64,000 bases of DNA from Ruminococcus sp. (GCA_021205185.1 JAJPYB010000013.1:62001-126000), one strand, 5' to 3'; counted from the first letter of the stretch, positions 53,817-62,724 are shown. Program-made: numbers and translations. Notes: generated from the sequence alone by a model not told the origin.

Positions 53817-54000
53817 GCATTTTTGAGGGGAGTTTCACATAGCAGAGAGATTATTTTCTCCCGCCGCTGGCGTGAGGAAATCTGGCGGTGGGGAAATGTC
53901 AAGCATTTCTTACTTGAAAATCATCCAATGTTAGCCTTTCCAGCCGCCGCCAACGGCGGCGGTGGGAAAGAGCCTTAACTCTTTCACTTGAAAATCATCC
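53807..54000. repeat. Second palindromic repeat cluster with duplicated promoter pieces
   Basis: Two GC-rich palindromic segments (53859-53889, degenerate; 53937-53969, 15-bp arms with two mismatches around AAC) are interleaved with direct repeats. GAAATGTCAAGCATTT occurs at 53807-53822 and 53893-53908, and ACTTGAAAATCATCC at 53912-53926 and 53986-54000. The first word contains the tRNA-Thr -35 box and the second contains the -35 box of the gene at 54060. Confidence 0.7.
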
Positions 54001-54016
54001 CAATATATGTTATACT
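53988..54016 (+). promoter_or_regulatory. Sigma-A promoter of the 54060 gene
   Basis: TTGAAA (53988-53993), 17-base spacer, TATACT (54011-54016). The -35 box is part of a duplicated 15-bp word. Confidence 0.72.
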
Positions 54017-54059
54017 AATCACAACACAAAACTTCTCAACAGAAATCTGGAGGGCAAAA

Positions 54060-54617
54060 ATGAAGGAAAAGTATACAAAGGTCGCAAATGAATATTTTGC
54101 CGACGTGGTGCAGTATGTAATAATTCTGACGGTTATGTTTGTGCTGTGCGCTGTGCTTGCGTTTATAATCAACGGAATGAACGTCTGGAACCTGCTCGTA
54201 GTTGCAATTTATCTTCTGCTTATGGCAGTGATGATAAAGCCGTTTATGGCTTATTTTAAATCTGACAAGGATTTATCCGCCGAGCAGTTTGTAGCCGACG
54301 AAATAATAATAAAGAGCGTAAAGCGTGACAGGGCGGCAAATCTGTATATTGGCGACGGTCTGAGCGGAAACGTAAAGTATATTCTCAATACCGACAAAGG
54401 AGAGTTTTTGCTTTCCGAAAAAAGGGGAAGGGGAACCAAAAAGCTAAAGAGCGAATCAATTCTCATCAAAGGCGCCTCCTTTAACGTGGTATATCTTAAA
54501 AGCTCAAGAATTTTAGTAGATGTTACTCCTACCACAGTTTTTGAAAGCCCCGACATAACTGAGAGGTACAATTCAATCTTCTATATGCTCTACAAGTATT
54601 TTAAGCCGGCAGAGTAA
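54060..54617 (+). CDS. Small membrane protein of unknown function
   Basis: GGAGG at 54049-54053 selects ATG 54060, giving 185 residues. Two membrane helices lie at about 17-38 and 43-63, and the remaining 120 residues form a soluble domain that may be beta-rich (LYIGDGLSGNVKYILNTDKG). No family is recognised. It is a single-gene unit between its own promoter and a strong terminator. Confidence 0.65.
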   Translation: MKEKYTKVANEYFADVVQYVIILTVMFVLCAVLAFIINGMNVWNLLVVAIYLLLMAVMIKPFMAYFKSDKDLSAEQFVADEIIIKSVKRDRAANLYIGDGLSGNVKYILNTDKGEFLLSEKRGRGTKKLKSESILIKGASFNVVYLKSSRILVDVTPTTVFESPDITERYNSIFYMLYKYFKPAE

Positions 54618-54636
54618 TCAGAAAACACAAAAAATA

Positions 54637-54670
54637 AACGGTACAGTTTTAATCAGCTGTACCGTTTTTG
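54637..54670. terminator. Bidirectional terminator between the 54060 gene and phosphoglucomutase
   Basis: AAACGGTACAG (54637-54647) and CTGTACCGTTT (54656-54666) form a perfect 11-bp stem with T-rich flanks in both directions. Confidence 0.9.
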
Positions 54671-54695
54671 TATTTTAGCTTTTGCAGCATGGATT

Positions 54696-56414
54696 TTAAA
54701 ATCCGATAATCGAAGCAAAGTCCTTTGAAATCTGTTCCTCTAAGGCAGCTGCGTCCTCACGCTTATCAGCGATGGTTGTGTAATAAGCCTTGATTTTTGG
54801 TTCTGTACCCGAAGGACGTAAAATTACCTTTGCGCCGTTTTCAAGAACAAATGATAAAACATTGCTCTTTGGAAGGGTAATATCGCTTGTCTGACCGCTT
54901 GCGTAGTCGACAGACTTGCTTGTCTGGTAATCTGCGAATTTAACAACCTTAAAGCCTAAAATTTCTTTTGGCGGGTTGCTTCTCAGCTCATCCATAATAG
55001 AAGCCATTTTCTCCATACCGCTAAGTCCTTCGCAAACAAAGCTCTTTTGAGTGTGAACGAAATTGCCGTACTTAGCGTAGAGGTTATCTCTCGCTTCGAT
55101 AAGAGAAATTCCCTTTGTCTTGTAGAAAGCCGTCATTTCACAAACCAGCATTGAAGCAATAACCGCGTCCTTATCCCTGACATAAGAACCACCCAAATAT
55201 CCGTAGCTTTCCTCAAAGCCGAAGATGAATCTGTCCTCCTCGCCCTTTTCCTCAAGGAATCCTATCTGCTCGCCGATAAACTTAAAGCCTGTCAGAACTT
55301 CAATCATCTCGACTCCATATTCGTCGGCAATTTTCTTAATAATATCAGTAGTAACTATAGTCTTTATTGTTATAGGATTCTTTGGCATTGTGCCAAGAGC
55401 GGTTCTTTCCTTACAAATGTATTCAAGTAAAAGCGCGCCGACCTCGTTTCCTGAGAACAGAACAAATTCACCGTTCTTGTCAGGAACAGCAATTCCCATT
55501 CTGTCAGCGTCAGGATCGCTTGCAAGCAGCAGGTCAGGCTTTTCCTTTTTTGAAAGCTCAATACCAAGCGCTAACGCTTCCTTGATTTCCGGATTCGGGA
55601 ACGGACAGGTAGGGAAGTTTCCGTCAGGCTTTTCCTGCTCTGGAACTACCACAACGTCCTTTACGCCAATCATTTTCAAAATATCTCTGATAGGTCTGTT
55701 TCCTGTGCCGTTTAAAGGTGTGTAAACAACCTTCATTCCGCTGGTTGAAACGCAATCTGTATGAATGCCGCAGGCTTTGACAGCGTTTAAGTAGCCGTTG
55801 TATACATCGTCCGAGATGTATTCGATCATACCGCTCTTAATGCCCTCGTCGAAATCCATTGTTTTGGTTCCGCTGAACATATCAACCTTCTCGATATTGC
55901 TTAAAACTCTGTCAGCGGCGTCGATTGTCATCTGACATCCGTCAGAGCCGTAAACCTTGTAGCCGTTATATTTAGCCGGGTTGTGCGAAGCTGTAACAAC
56001 AATTCCAGCGTCGCAGTTTAACGCTCTTACAGCGTAAGAAAGCATTGGCGTCGGCATAAGCTCAGGATAAATGTAAACCTTTATTCCGTTAGCCGCAAGA
56101 CAAGCTGCTGCCACACGAGCAAAAACGTCGCTCTTTATTCTTGAATCGTGTGCAATAGCAACGCTCGGGGAGGTAAAGTCCTCATTGCAGTAGTCGGCTA
56201 ACCCTTGAGTTGCCTGCCTTACAGTATATACGTTCATTCTGTTAGTTCCTGCGCCGATTATTCCTCTTAGTCCGGCTGTACCGAATTTCAAAGAAACCGC
56301 AAAACGCTCCGCAATTTCCTCCTCGTTGCCCTCGATGCTTTTAAGCTCACTAAAAATATCCGGGTCGTCGGTAGCCTTTTCGCACCAAAGTTTATAAAGC
56401 TGTTCATTTGTCAT
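54696..56414 (-). CDS. Alpha-phosphoglucomutase / phosphomannomutase
   Basis: This enzyme interconverts glucose-1- and glucose-6-phosphate, feeding glycogen, galactose and cell-wall sugar pathways. GAGGTG upstream of ATG 56414 selects the start, giving 572 residues of PgcA-type length. The phospho-serine loop TASHNPAKYNGYK is near 145, the metal loop DPDADRMG near 305, the sugar loop GFEESYGYL near 398 and the phosphate loop RPSGTEPKIK near 540. It could serve the galactose pathway begun by galK nearby. Confidence 0.94.
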   Translation of the reverse strand: MTNEQLYKLWCEKATDDPDIFSELKSIEGNEEEIAERFAVSLKFGTAGLRGIIGAGTNRMNVYTVRQATQGLADYCNEDFTSPSVAIAHDSRIKSDVFARVAAACLAANGIKVYIYPELMPTPMLSYAVRALNCDAGIVVTASHNPAKYNGYKVYGSDGCQMTIDAADRVLSNIEKVDMFSGTKTMDFDEGIKSGMIEYISDDVYNGYLNAVKACGIHTDCVSTSGMKVVYTPLNGTGNRPIRDILKMIGVKDVVVVPEQEKPDGNFPTCPFPNPEIKEALALGIELSKKEKPDLLLASDPDADRMGIAVPDKNGEFVLFSGNEVGALLLEYICKERTALGTMPKNPITIKTIVTTDIIKKIADEYGVEMIEVLTGFKFIGEQIGFLEEKGEEDRFIFGFEESYGYLGGSYVRDKDAVIASMLVCEMTAFYKTKGISLIEARDNLYAKYGNFVHTQKSFVCEGLSGMEKMASIMDELRSNPPKEILGFKVVKFADYQTSKSVDYASGQTSDITLPKSNVLSFVLENGAKVILRPSGTEPKIKAYYTTIADKREDAAALEEQISKDFASIIGF

Positions 56415-56511
56415 AGCTATCACCTCAAAAGCTGTCAATTTATTTAAATTTGTTGTAAACGTCGTTGTGCTATTAAAATCATCTGACATATGCCAGAAAT
56501 TGTACGCATTT

Positions 56512-56540
56512 ATTATACCAATTATCAGGCAATCTTTCAA
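56512..56540 (-). promoter_or_regulatory. Sigma-A promoter of the phosphoglucomutase gene
   Basis: On the minus strand, TTGAAA (56535-56540), 17-base spacer, perfect TATAAT (56512-56517). The leader is about 90 bases. Confidence 0.82.
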
Positions 56541-56628
56541 GTGATTTGCCGTAATTTTCATACTGAATTTACATTTTTCTCTTTTTTGTACAAAATGGAG
56601 CTGCTAAAGTGCCTATTCTTTAATACCG

Positions 56629-56985
56629 CTAATCCTTGTTTTTACTTTTAAAAATTAGCGCCGCCAGAAGCGCAAATATCATAGCTGCCGTAATTCCAGC
56701 AGCTCCGCTGGTAAGCGCTCCAGTAAAAGCTCCTATAAAGCCGTCGCTGTCAATAGCCTTTTTAACTCCGTCCGCCAAGAGATATCCAAACCCTGTAAGC
56801 GGGACTGTCGCTCCGCCGCCGGCAAAATCAACAAGCGGCTTGTATACGCCGATTGCTCCTAAAAATACGCCGACAACAACATAAGCTACTAAGATTCTCG
56901 CAGGCGTAAGACGAGTGTAATCAATTAAAATCTGCCCAATAGCGCAAAACGCACCGCCTACAAAAAAAGCGTAAATATATTCCAT
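56629..56985 (-). CDS. spoVAE: Stage V sporulation protein AE
   Basis: SpoVAE is a membrane component of the SpoVA channel that moves dipicolinic acid into and out of the spore. ATG 56985 gives 118 residues with four membrane helices (YAFFVGGAFCAIGQILIDYT, VAYVVVGVFLGAIGVYKPLV, GALTSGAAGITAAMIFALLA) and the family motif GGATVPLTGFG. AAAGGGG lies upstream. It starts 4 bases after the spoVAD stop. Confidence 0.93.
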   Translation of the reverse strand: MEYIYAFFVGGAFCAIGQILIDYTRLTPARILVAYVVVGVFLGAIGVYKPLVDFAGGGATVPLTGFGYLLADGVKKAIDSDGFIGAFTGALTSGAAGITAAMIFALLAALIFKSKNKD

Positions 56986-56989
56986 AAAT

Positions 56990-58015
56990 TCAAACCCCTT
57001 TAGAATGTGAAATCCAGACTGCATGAGCTACCGATGGTATGCTCTCGCCCTGCTGATTTATCGTCGGCGACATAAGCGCTCCCGTTGCGACAAAAAGAAT
57101 ATTATTAAGCCTGCCCGACTGAAGCTTCGGAAGAAAATACCCTGAAAGCATACTTGCCGCGCACCCACAGCCTGAACCTCCTGCGTGAACGTCCTGCGCC
57201 TCTCTGTCGTAAATCATAAGACCGCAGTCCTTGTGATTAGGCTTGATATTAAATCCTTCACGACCGATAAGCTGATAGAGAATTTTACTTCCGACAAACC
57301 CTAAATCGCCGGTCACTATAAGGTCAAAGTCAGACGGCTTCATTTTCGTGTCGCAAAAAAATGACTTTATCGTATCGCAGGCGGCTGGCGCCATTGCCGC
57401 TCCCATATTGTTAGCGTCGGTTACCCCTAAATCAACTATATTGCCGATTGTCGCCCCACGGATAAAAGGTGCGTTTCCCGATGCCGATAATAATACCGCT
57501 CCTGCCGCCGTTGCCGTCCATTGCGCAGTAGGCGTTCGCTGACAGCCGTATTCTAGCGGAAATCTGTACTGTCGCTCGGCTGTACAAAAGTGCGACGAGG
57601 TAACGGCGAGAGCCAGCTTTCCAACTCCCCCCGAAAGCAAAAGCGAGGATATGAGCAGCCCCTCCGCCATAGTTGAGCAAGCGCCGTAAATCCCAAGAAA
57701 CGGAATGTCAATATCTCTTGTCGAATAGCTTGTACCAACGCATTGATTTAACAAATCTCCGCCGAGAATGTAATCCACATCGTTCGGAGCTAATCCTGCC
57801 TTTCTGAGCGTTATCATAATCGCCTGCTTTTGCATTTCACTTTCAGCCTTCTCAAAGGAATCGGTTGTAAAGTAAGGGTCGTCTGAAATTTTATCAAAGT
57901 ATTTTCTTCTGGGTCCTTCACCCTCTTTTTTACCGCCGACGCAAGCGTAAGAAATTGCGCTTGGCGGCTTGTCGTGAATATAGGTTTTTATGCCTTGTCG
58001 TGACATCTTTTTCAT
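56990..58015 (-). CDS. spoVAD: Stage V sporulation protein AD
   Basis: SpoVAD is the soluble, dipicolinate-binding component of the SpoVA channel and has a thiolase-like fold. The 341-residue protein is typical, with GDLLNQCVGTSYSTRDIDIP, FLGIYGACSTMAEGL, GSGCGCAASMLSGYFLP and a C-terminal SIPSVAHAVWI. The start is ATG 58015 or 58006. spoVAC, normally the gene just upstream, is absent; galK diverges instead. A weak sigma-G-like promoter may drive it. Confidence 0.95.
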   Translation of the reverse strand: MKKMSRQGIKTYIHDKPPSAISYACVGGKKEGEGPRRKYFDKISDDPYFTTDSFEKAESEMQKQAIMITLRKAGLAPNDVDYILGGDLLNQCVGTSYSTRDIDIPFLGIYGACSTMAEGLLISSLLLSGGVGKLALAVTSSHFCTAERQYRFPLEYGCQRTPTAQWTATAAGAVLLSASGNAPFIRGATIGNIVDLGVTDANNMGAAMAPAACDTIKSFFCDTKMKPSDFDLIVTGDLGFVGSKILYQLIGREGFNIKPNHKDCGLMIYDREAQDVHAGGSGCGCAASMLSGYFLPKLQSGRLNNILFVATGALMSPTINQQGESIPSVAHAVWISHSKGV

Positions 58016-58036
58016 CTTCTCTCAAATGATTTTGAA

Positions 58037-58067
58037 AGTATTGTTTCCGAGTATTTCAAATCTATGC
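58037..58067 (-). promoter_or_regulatory. Possible sigma-F/G-type promoter of spoVAD-AE
   Basis: On the minus strand, GCATA (58063-58067) and CAATACT (58037-58043) with a 19-base spacer loosely resemble forespore promoters. The match is weak. Confidence 0.3.
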
Positions 58068-58122
58068 AAATAGCCTTCTTTAATGAGTTTTTTAAAACTT
58101 GAAAATTTCAAGCGTCTTTTGC

Positions 58123-58151
58123 TTGAAAAACCGTTATGAATATAGTATAAT
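58123..58151 (+). promoter_or_regulatory. Sigma-A promoter of the galK operon
   Basis: TTGAAA (58123-58128), 17-base spacer, perfect TATAAT (58146-58151). A palindrome CTTGAAAATTTCAAG just upstream (58098-58112) could be an operator. Confidence 0.8.
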
Positions 58152-58205
58152 TAAATCCAGTAAAATGGAATTGAAAACTACTATTACTTTTTTTGGGAGG
58201 AGTTT

Positions 58206-59444
58206 ATGAAAACATATAAGCTTTCTGACATTTATACAGAGGATAAAATAAGCTTTCAGCAGGATAGATACGAGCAGGCGGCAAAGAGCTTTGAGGAGAT
58301 TTTTTCCTGCAAAAGCGAGAGATTTTTTTCCGCCCCTGGAAGGACAGAGGTTGGCGGAAATCACACCGACCACAATTTAGGAAAGGTTTTAGCGGCTGGC
58401 GTTTCTCTTGACGTTATTGCCGCAACCTTAAAGACCGACGACAGCATTATCGAGGTCAAAAGCGCTGGCTTTGATAAGGACGTTGTTGATATAACGTGCC
58501 TTGACCTGGTAGAAAATGAAAAGAACAGCTCAGCGGCTTTAATCAGAGGCGTTTGCAGAGGCTTTGTCGACAGAGGCTATAAGATTGGCGGCTTTAAGGC
58601 GTACACTACTTCAAATGTTTTAAAAGGCTCTGGACTTTCCTCGTCAGCGGCTTTTGAGGTTTTAATTGGAACAATTCTTAGCTGCCTTTATAATGACGGC
58701 GAGGTGTCCGACGTTGAAATCGCACAGATTGCTCAATTCGCAGAAAACGAATTTTTCGGCAAGCCGTCAGGCTTAATGGATCAGATGGCTTCAAGCGTCG
58801 GAGGCTTTATAACCATTGATTTTAAGGATGTCAAAAACCCAGTTATAAATAAGCTCGAGTTCGACTTTGTTTCAAGCGGACATTCCCTTTGCATAGTAGA
58901 TACCAAGGGAAACCACGCTGATTTAACCCCCGAATATGCGGCAATTCCTGTTGAAATGAAAAGCGTAGCAAAGCTCTTCGGAAAGAGCGAGCTTCGTGGT
59001 GTTTCACGCTCACAGCTTTTGGAAAGAGTAGCAGAAATAAGAGAAAAGTGCGGCGACAGAGCGCTTTTGCGCGCCCTTCATTTTGTAGATGAAAACGATA
59101 GAGTTGACGCTGAAGCTAATGCCTTGAGTAATGGCAATTTTGCTGAGTTTTTAAGCGTTGTAAATTGTTCTGGCGATTCGTCTTATAAATATCTTCAAAA
59201 CATTTACGCCAACAAGTCGCCAGACGAGCAGGGACTTAGCGTCGGACTGTATTTAGCTCAAAGCGTTTTGCAGGGAAGCGGCGCTGCAAGAGTTCATGGC
59301 GGCGGCTTTGCAGGAACAATTCAAGCGTTCGTTCCCGATGAGAAGCTGCCAAGCTTTATAAATGTTATGGATAAAACCTTCGGTGACGGCTCCTGCCACG
59401 TTTTAACTGTTAGACCGCACGGCGGCGTAGAGGTGAACCTTTAA
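58206..59444 (+). CDS. galK: Galactokinase
   Basis: GalK phosphorylates galactose in the Leloir pathway. The 412-residue GHMP kinase has the galactokinase signature PGRTEVGGNHTDHN near 46-59, the ATP loop LKGSGLSSSAAFEV near 141, and ARVHGGGFAGTIQAFVP near 360. GGGAGGAG precedes the ATG. It leads an operon with a hydroxyacid dehydrogenase (zero-base gap) and rpiB. Confidence 0.94.
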   Translation: MKTYKLSDIYTEDKISFQQDRYEQAAKSFEEIFSCKSERFFSAPGRTEVGGNHTDHNLGKVLAAGVSLDVIAATLKTDDSIIEVKSAGFDKDVVDITCLDLVENEKNSSAALIRGVCRGFVDRGYKIGGFKAYTTSNVLKGSGLSSSAAFEVLIGTILSCLYNDGEVSDVEIAQIAQFAENEFFGKPSGLMDQMASSVGGFITIDFKDVKNPVINKLEFDFVSSGHSLCIVDTKGNHADLTPEYAAIPVEMKSVAKLFGKSELRGVSRSQLLERVAEIREKCGDRALLRALHFVDENDRVDAEANALSNGNFAEFLSVVNCSGDSSYKYLQNIYANKSPDEQGLSVGLYLAQSVLQGSGAARVHGGGFAGTIQAFVPDEKLPSFINVMDKTFGDGSCHVLTVRPHGGVEVNL

Positions 59445-60401
59445 ATGAAGCTTGTTATTTTAGACAGCGAAACAGTTTCCCAAAACGGCGATATTTCGCT
59501 TTCCCCAATAACCGACCTTTGCGAGAGTAAGGTTTACGGCTTTGTAGAAAACGAGAAGGTAGCTCAGGCTATAGGCGATGCCGACGCTGTTATCTGCAAC
59601 AAATGCCTTATCACCAGAGAGGTTTTTGAAAGCTGTAAGAACCTGAAATACGTTGGACTTTTCGCAACAGGCTACAACAATATTGATATAAAAGCCGCAA
59701 GCGAGCACGGCGCAGTGGTTGCAAACGTCCCGTCATATTCAACAAACTCTGTTGCTCAGCATACCTTTGCTCTTATTTTAGATTACTTCAATAAAACGTC
59801 CGAGTATAAAAAGAGCGTCGAAAACGGCGACTGGATAAGCTACAAGTATTTTTCCTACTTCTATATTCCAATTCACGAGCTTGCAGGTAAGACAATAGGT
59901 ATTATAGGCTACGGCGATATTGGAAAAAAGGTAGCGCAAATTGCAGCCGCCTTTGATATGAATGTTCTTGCCTTTACCCGAACTCCTTCTAAGGTAACAA
60001 GTCCTGCAAAGTCGGTTAAGCTTTCCGAGCTTTTGAGTCTTAGCGACATTATCACGCTTCATTGTCCCTTAAACGAGGGAACGAAGGAGATAATCAATGC
60101 CAAAACTCTTTCCCTTTGCAAGAGTACAGCCTTACTTGTCAACACCTCAAGAGGCGGAGTTATAAACGAAGCGGACCTTGCAAACGCTCTGAAAAATAAA
60201 ACCATAGCTCATGCGTCGATTGACGTTTTGACGTACGAGCCGATGAGAGAGGACTGTCCGTACTTCGGACTTGAAAATGTAACAATGACCCCTCACATCG
60301 CATGGGCGCCGATTGAAACGAGAGTAAGGCTTATTGAAAAGGTTGCCGAAAACCTAAAGGCGTTTATCGACAACAAGCCGATAAATAAAGTAAACGACTG
60401 A
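59445..60401 (+). CDS. D-2-hydroxyacid dehydrogenase (NAD-dependent)
   Basis: A 318-residue member of the D-isomer 2-hydroxyacid dehydrogenases. The NAD motif GIIGYGDIGKKVAQIA is near 150, the catalytic Arg in NTSRGGVINE near 232, Glu in VLTYEPMREDCPYF near 263 and His in MTPHIAWAP near 283. Glycerate or hydroxypyruvate is a likely substrate. It begins immediately after the galK stop, so it is translationally coupled. Confidence 0.9.
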   Translation: MKLVILDSETVSQNGDISLSPITDLCESKVYGFVENEKVAQAIGDADAVICNKCLITREVFESCKNLKYVGLFATGYNNIDIKAASEHGAVVANVPSYSTNSVAQHTFALILDYFNKTSEYKKSVENGDWISYKYFSYFYIPIHELAGKTIGIIGYGDIGKKVAQIAAAFDMNVLAFTRTPSKVTSPAKSVKLSELLSLSDIITLHCPLNEGTKEIINAKTLSLCKSTALLVNTSRGGVINEADLANALKNKTIAHASIDVLTYEPMREDCPYFGLENVTMTPHIAWAPIETRVRLIEKVAENLKAFIDNKPINKVND

Positions 60402-60425
60402 TAATTATTTGAAAGGAAGCTTAAA

Positions 60426-60866
60426 ATGATAGCTATAGGAAACGATCACGCAGCGGTAGAGCTTAAAAATGAAATTGTAGAGTATTTCAAGGAAAAGGGA
60501 ATAGAGTACAAGGATTTCGGCTGCGGCGAGGGTGAAAAATGTGATTACCCGAACGCCGCTGAGGTTGTATGTAAGGCGGTTGTAAACGGAGAAGCCGAAA
60601 AGGCAATTTTAATCTGCGGAACAGGCGTTGGAATTTCAATCGCCGCGAATAAGGTGAAGGGGATAAGAGCGGCTTGCTGTTCGGATTACTTTTCAGCTAA
60701 GTATACAAGACTACACAACGACGCTAACGTTCTTTGCTTTGGCGCAAGAGTAGTCGGCGCAGGACTTGCCAAGGAGCTGGTTGACGTTTTCTTGAATACC
60801 GAATTTGAAGGCGGCCGCCACGCAAGAAGAGTTGACCTTATAAGACAAATGGAAGAAAATTTTTAA
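60426..60866 (+). CDS. rpiB: Ribose-5-phosphate isomerase B
   Basis: RpiB interconverts ribose-5- and ribulose-5-phosphate; relatives (LacA/LacB) isomerise galactose-6-phosphate. The 146-residue protein has GNDHAAVELKNEI, DYPNAAEVVCKAV, ILICGTGVGISIAANKVKGI with the catalytic Cys, and HNDANVLCFGARV. GAAAGGAAG precedes the ATG. It ends the galK operon, just before a strong terminator. Confidence 0.94.
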   Translation: MIAIGNDHAAVELKNEIVEYFKEKGIEYKDFGCGEGEKCDYPNAAEVVCKAVVNGEAEKAILICGTGVGISIAANKVKGIRAACCSDYFSAKYTRLHNDANVLCFGARVVGAGLAKELVDVFLNTEFEGGRHARRVDLIRQMEENF

Positions 60867-60877
60867 ATATAAAACTT

Positions 60878-60915
60878 AATCGGGCAGGTGAGTAAAACAC
60901 ACCTGCCCGATTTTT
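60878..60915. terminator. Bidirectional terminator between rpiB and the ZIP gene
   Basis: AATCGGGCAGGTG and CACCTGCCCGATT form a perfect 13-bp stem followed by TTT on the plus strand. Confidence 0.92.
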
Positions 60916-60916
60916 C

Positions 60917-61720
60917 TTACCCCAGCATTACATCCAGAAGCATCATAACCGCAAATCCCGAAACAATTCCCATTGTAGCAAAATACGGCCTTGCCTTTTG
61001 ATTTCTCTGGCATTCTGGTATAAGCTCGTGAACTGCCACCAGAATCATAGCTCCTGCCGCAAAGGACAGAGCATAAGGCAAAATCCTTTCTACGTACACT
61101 ACCAGTATTGCGCCTAAAACTCCCGCTATCGGTTCAACAAGACCAGACGCTTGCCCAATAAGAAAGCTGCGTTTTCTTGAATATCCTTCTCGCCGAAGCG
61201 GAAATGAAACTGCCGCTCCCTCGGGAAAATTCTGCAAGCCGATTCCAAGCGCTATGCTTACCGCTCCCATAAAGCTTTCCGTGCTATAGCTGCCGCTCCC
61301 TAATGCTCCGAACGCCACGCCCACCGCCAAGCCTTCTGGAATATTGTGAAGAGTAATAGAAAGAACCAGCATAATTACTCTGTTAAGCCGCTCGTTAGGC
61401 TCGCCTTGAGTGCTGTCCGCCTTTTTTCTTGCAAAAGTAACTACCTTATCCGAAATCCACATAAATACTGCGCCGAACAAAAAGCCTGAGGTTGCAACAA
61501 GATACGGCGGAACGGTGGACACTTCTGCCGCTCGTTCTATTGCCGGTTGAAGAAGCGACCAGAAGCTTGCGGCAATCATAACACCCGATGCAAATCCAAG
61601 CATAAGATTTAAAAGCGTTTGATCAGGCGACTTAAAGAACACTACCGTCAGCGACCCCAGAGCTGTAACAAACCACGTCAGAAGCGTTGCAATAAGCGCC
61701 ATAATTACAAGACTATTCAT
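60917..61720 (-). CDS. ZIP-family metal transporter
   Basis: A 267-residue ZIP protein with eight predicted membrane helices. The metal-binding motifs are HNIPEGLAVGVAFG in helix 4 and GLQNFPEGAAVSFPL in helix 5, with Asn in place of the usual second His. Members carry zinc, iron or manganese; the metal here is unknown. AGGAGGT precedes the ATG. The upstream region has a CTTGT/ACAAG inverted repeat (61768-61792) that could bind a metal regulator. Confidence 0.9.
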   Translation of the reverse strand: MNSLVIMALIATLLTWFVTALGSLTVVFFKSPDQTLLNLMLGFASGVMIAASFWSLLQPAIERAAEVSTVPPYLVATSGFLFGAVFMWISDKVVTFARKKADSTQGEPNERLNRVIMLVLSITLHNIPEGLAVGVAFGALGSGSYSTESFMGAVSIALGIGLQNFPEGAAVSFPLRREGYSRKRSFLIGQASGLVEPIAGVLGAILVVYVERILPYALSFAAGAMILVAVHELIPECQRNQKARPYFATMGIVSGFAVMMLLDVMLG

Positions 61721-61792
61721 ATTCTACCTCCTATATTCAGTATATAGGCAGGTTACAAATCGGGTGCTTGTATACTGTCAGATTCCGACAAG

Positions 61793-61827
61793 AAAAAACT
61801 CCGCCAAGCTTTTACACCTGCGGAGTT
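61793..61827 (-). terminator. Terminator of the lipoprotein gene
   Basis: On the minus strand AACTCCGC and GCGGAGTT form a stem with a 15-base loop followed by TTTTTC, 17 bases after the stop. Confidence 0.8.
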
Positions 61828-61843
61828 TGTATTAGCTTATTGT

Positions 61844-62659
61844 TTATCTTGAAGCGAAGTAAGCGTAGATAAATTCAGCGTCTGAAGTATCTGTTGTTCC
61901 GTCTGGGTAGTTGTAGGTTTCAAATACATAATCCTCATAGCCCTGAACCATTGCGAAATACTTCTTGAACTGATATGTGTTTCCAACCTCATATTCAATT
62001 TCTTCTCCTGTTTCAAGAGAATATGTGGTTGAAAGTCCGATGTATGTTGCCGTACCCTCTGCGTTTGGAATACCGCCGCCATCTATATTTTCAATAGAAA
62101 GCGTAACCGTCGGAAGCGTCAGTCCGTAGTCAGCGGTAGGGAAGTCGGAAGGAATATTCATTTCGTATTCAAATACGCAAAGCTCACAGTCACTCGGTAG
62201 CTCTAAGTCGTCAACAGTAAACTGGTAGTATTCAGAAGCGTACTTGTTGTTTGTATCAATACAATCCTGAATGTAGTCAGGATCCTCTGTGGTGGTCGTT
62301 ACCTTGTTTATTCTGATTTGAACATTGTGGTATGCCTTATCTACCGGTGAGTATAAAGCAACATTACACCACTCGCCAAGTGCGATTGGATTTTCTGCCG
62401 TGCTTGAAGCTCCGTCAACAGCATCAATATCGCCGCTTGAAGCGTTTGCTTCTACTTCTTCCTCAGTAGTTTCCTCTTCGGTTGTTTCTACTTCAGTTGC
62501 TTCCTCCTCAGTTGTGTCTTCTTCAGTCTGAGCCTCGGTGGTAGTAGTTGTAGTTGTTGTTGCGCTGCTAAGCTTATCATCATCGTCGCTGCAAGAAGCA
62601 AGCATTGTAACCGACAACATAAGCGCTGCTATAAGCGCAATTGTCTTTTTGCTTTTCAT
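61844..62659 (-). CDS. Secreted lipoprotein with Thr/Glu linker, unknown function
   Basis: A 271-residue protein with a lipoprotein signal and lipobox MLASC at about 19-23. A Thr/Glu/Asp linker (about 33-75) precedes a folded domain of about 190 residues with several cysteines (EWCNVALYS, QDCID, SDCELCVFEYEMNIP). The domain may belong to the extracellular Ig-like DUF4352 group (the EYEMNIPSD strand and the central beta pattern fit), but this is not certain. AGGAGGAAG precedes the ATG. It may have two promoters. Confidence 0.75.
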   Translation of the reverse strand: MKSKKTIALIAALMLSVTMLASCSDDDDKLSSATTTTTTTTEAQTEEDTTEEEATEVETTEEETTEEEVEANASSGDIDAVDGASSTAENPIALGEWCNVALYSPVDKAYHNVQIRINKVTTTTEDPDYIQDCIDTNNKYASEYYQFTVDDLELPSDCELCVFEYEMNIPSDFPTADYGLTLPTVTLSIENIDGGGIPNAEGTATYIGLSTTYSLETGEEIEYEVGNTYQFKKYFAMVQGYEDYVFETYNYPDGTTDTSDAEFIYAYFASR

Positions 62660-62724
62660 AAAGTCTTCCTCCTAAATTTTCTGGAAATATTAAATCGGCA
62701 GCTGCTGCCAAAATTAACATAAAA

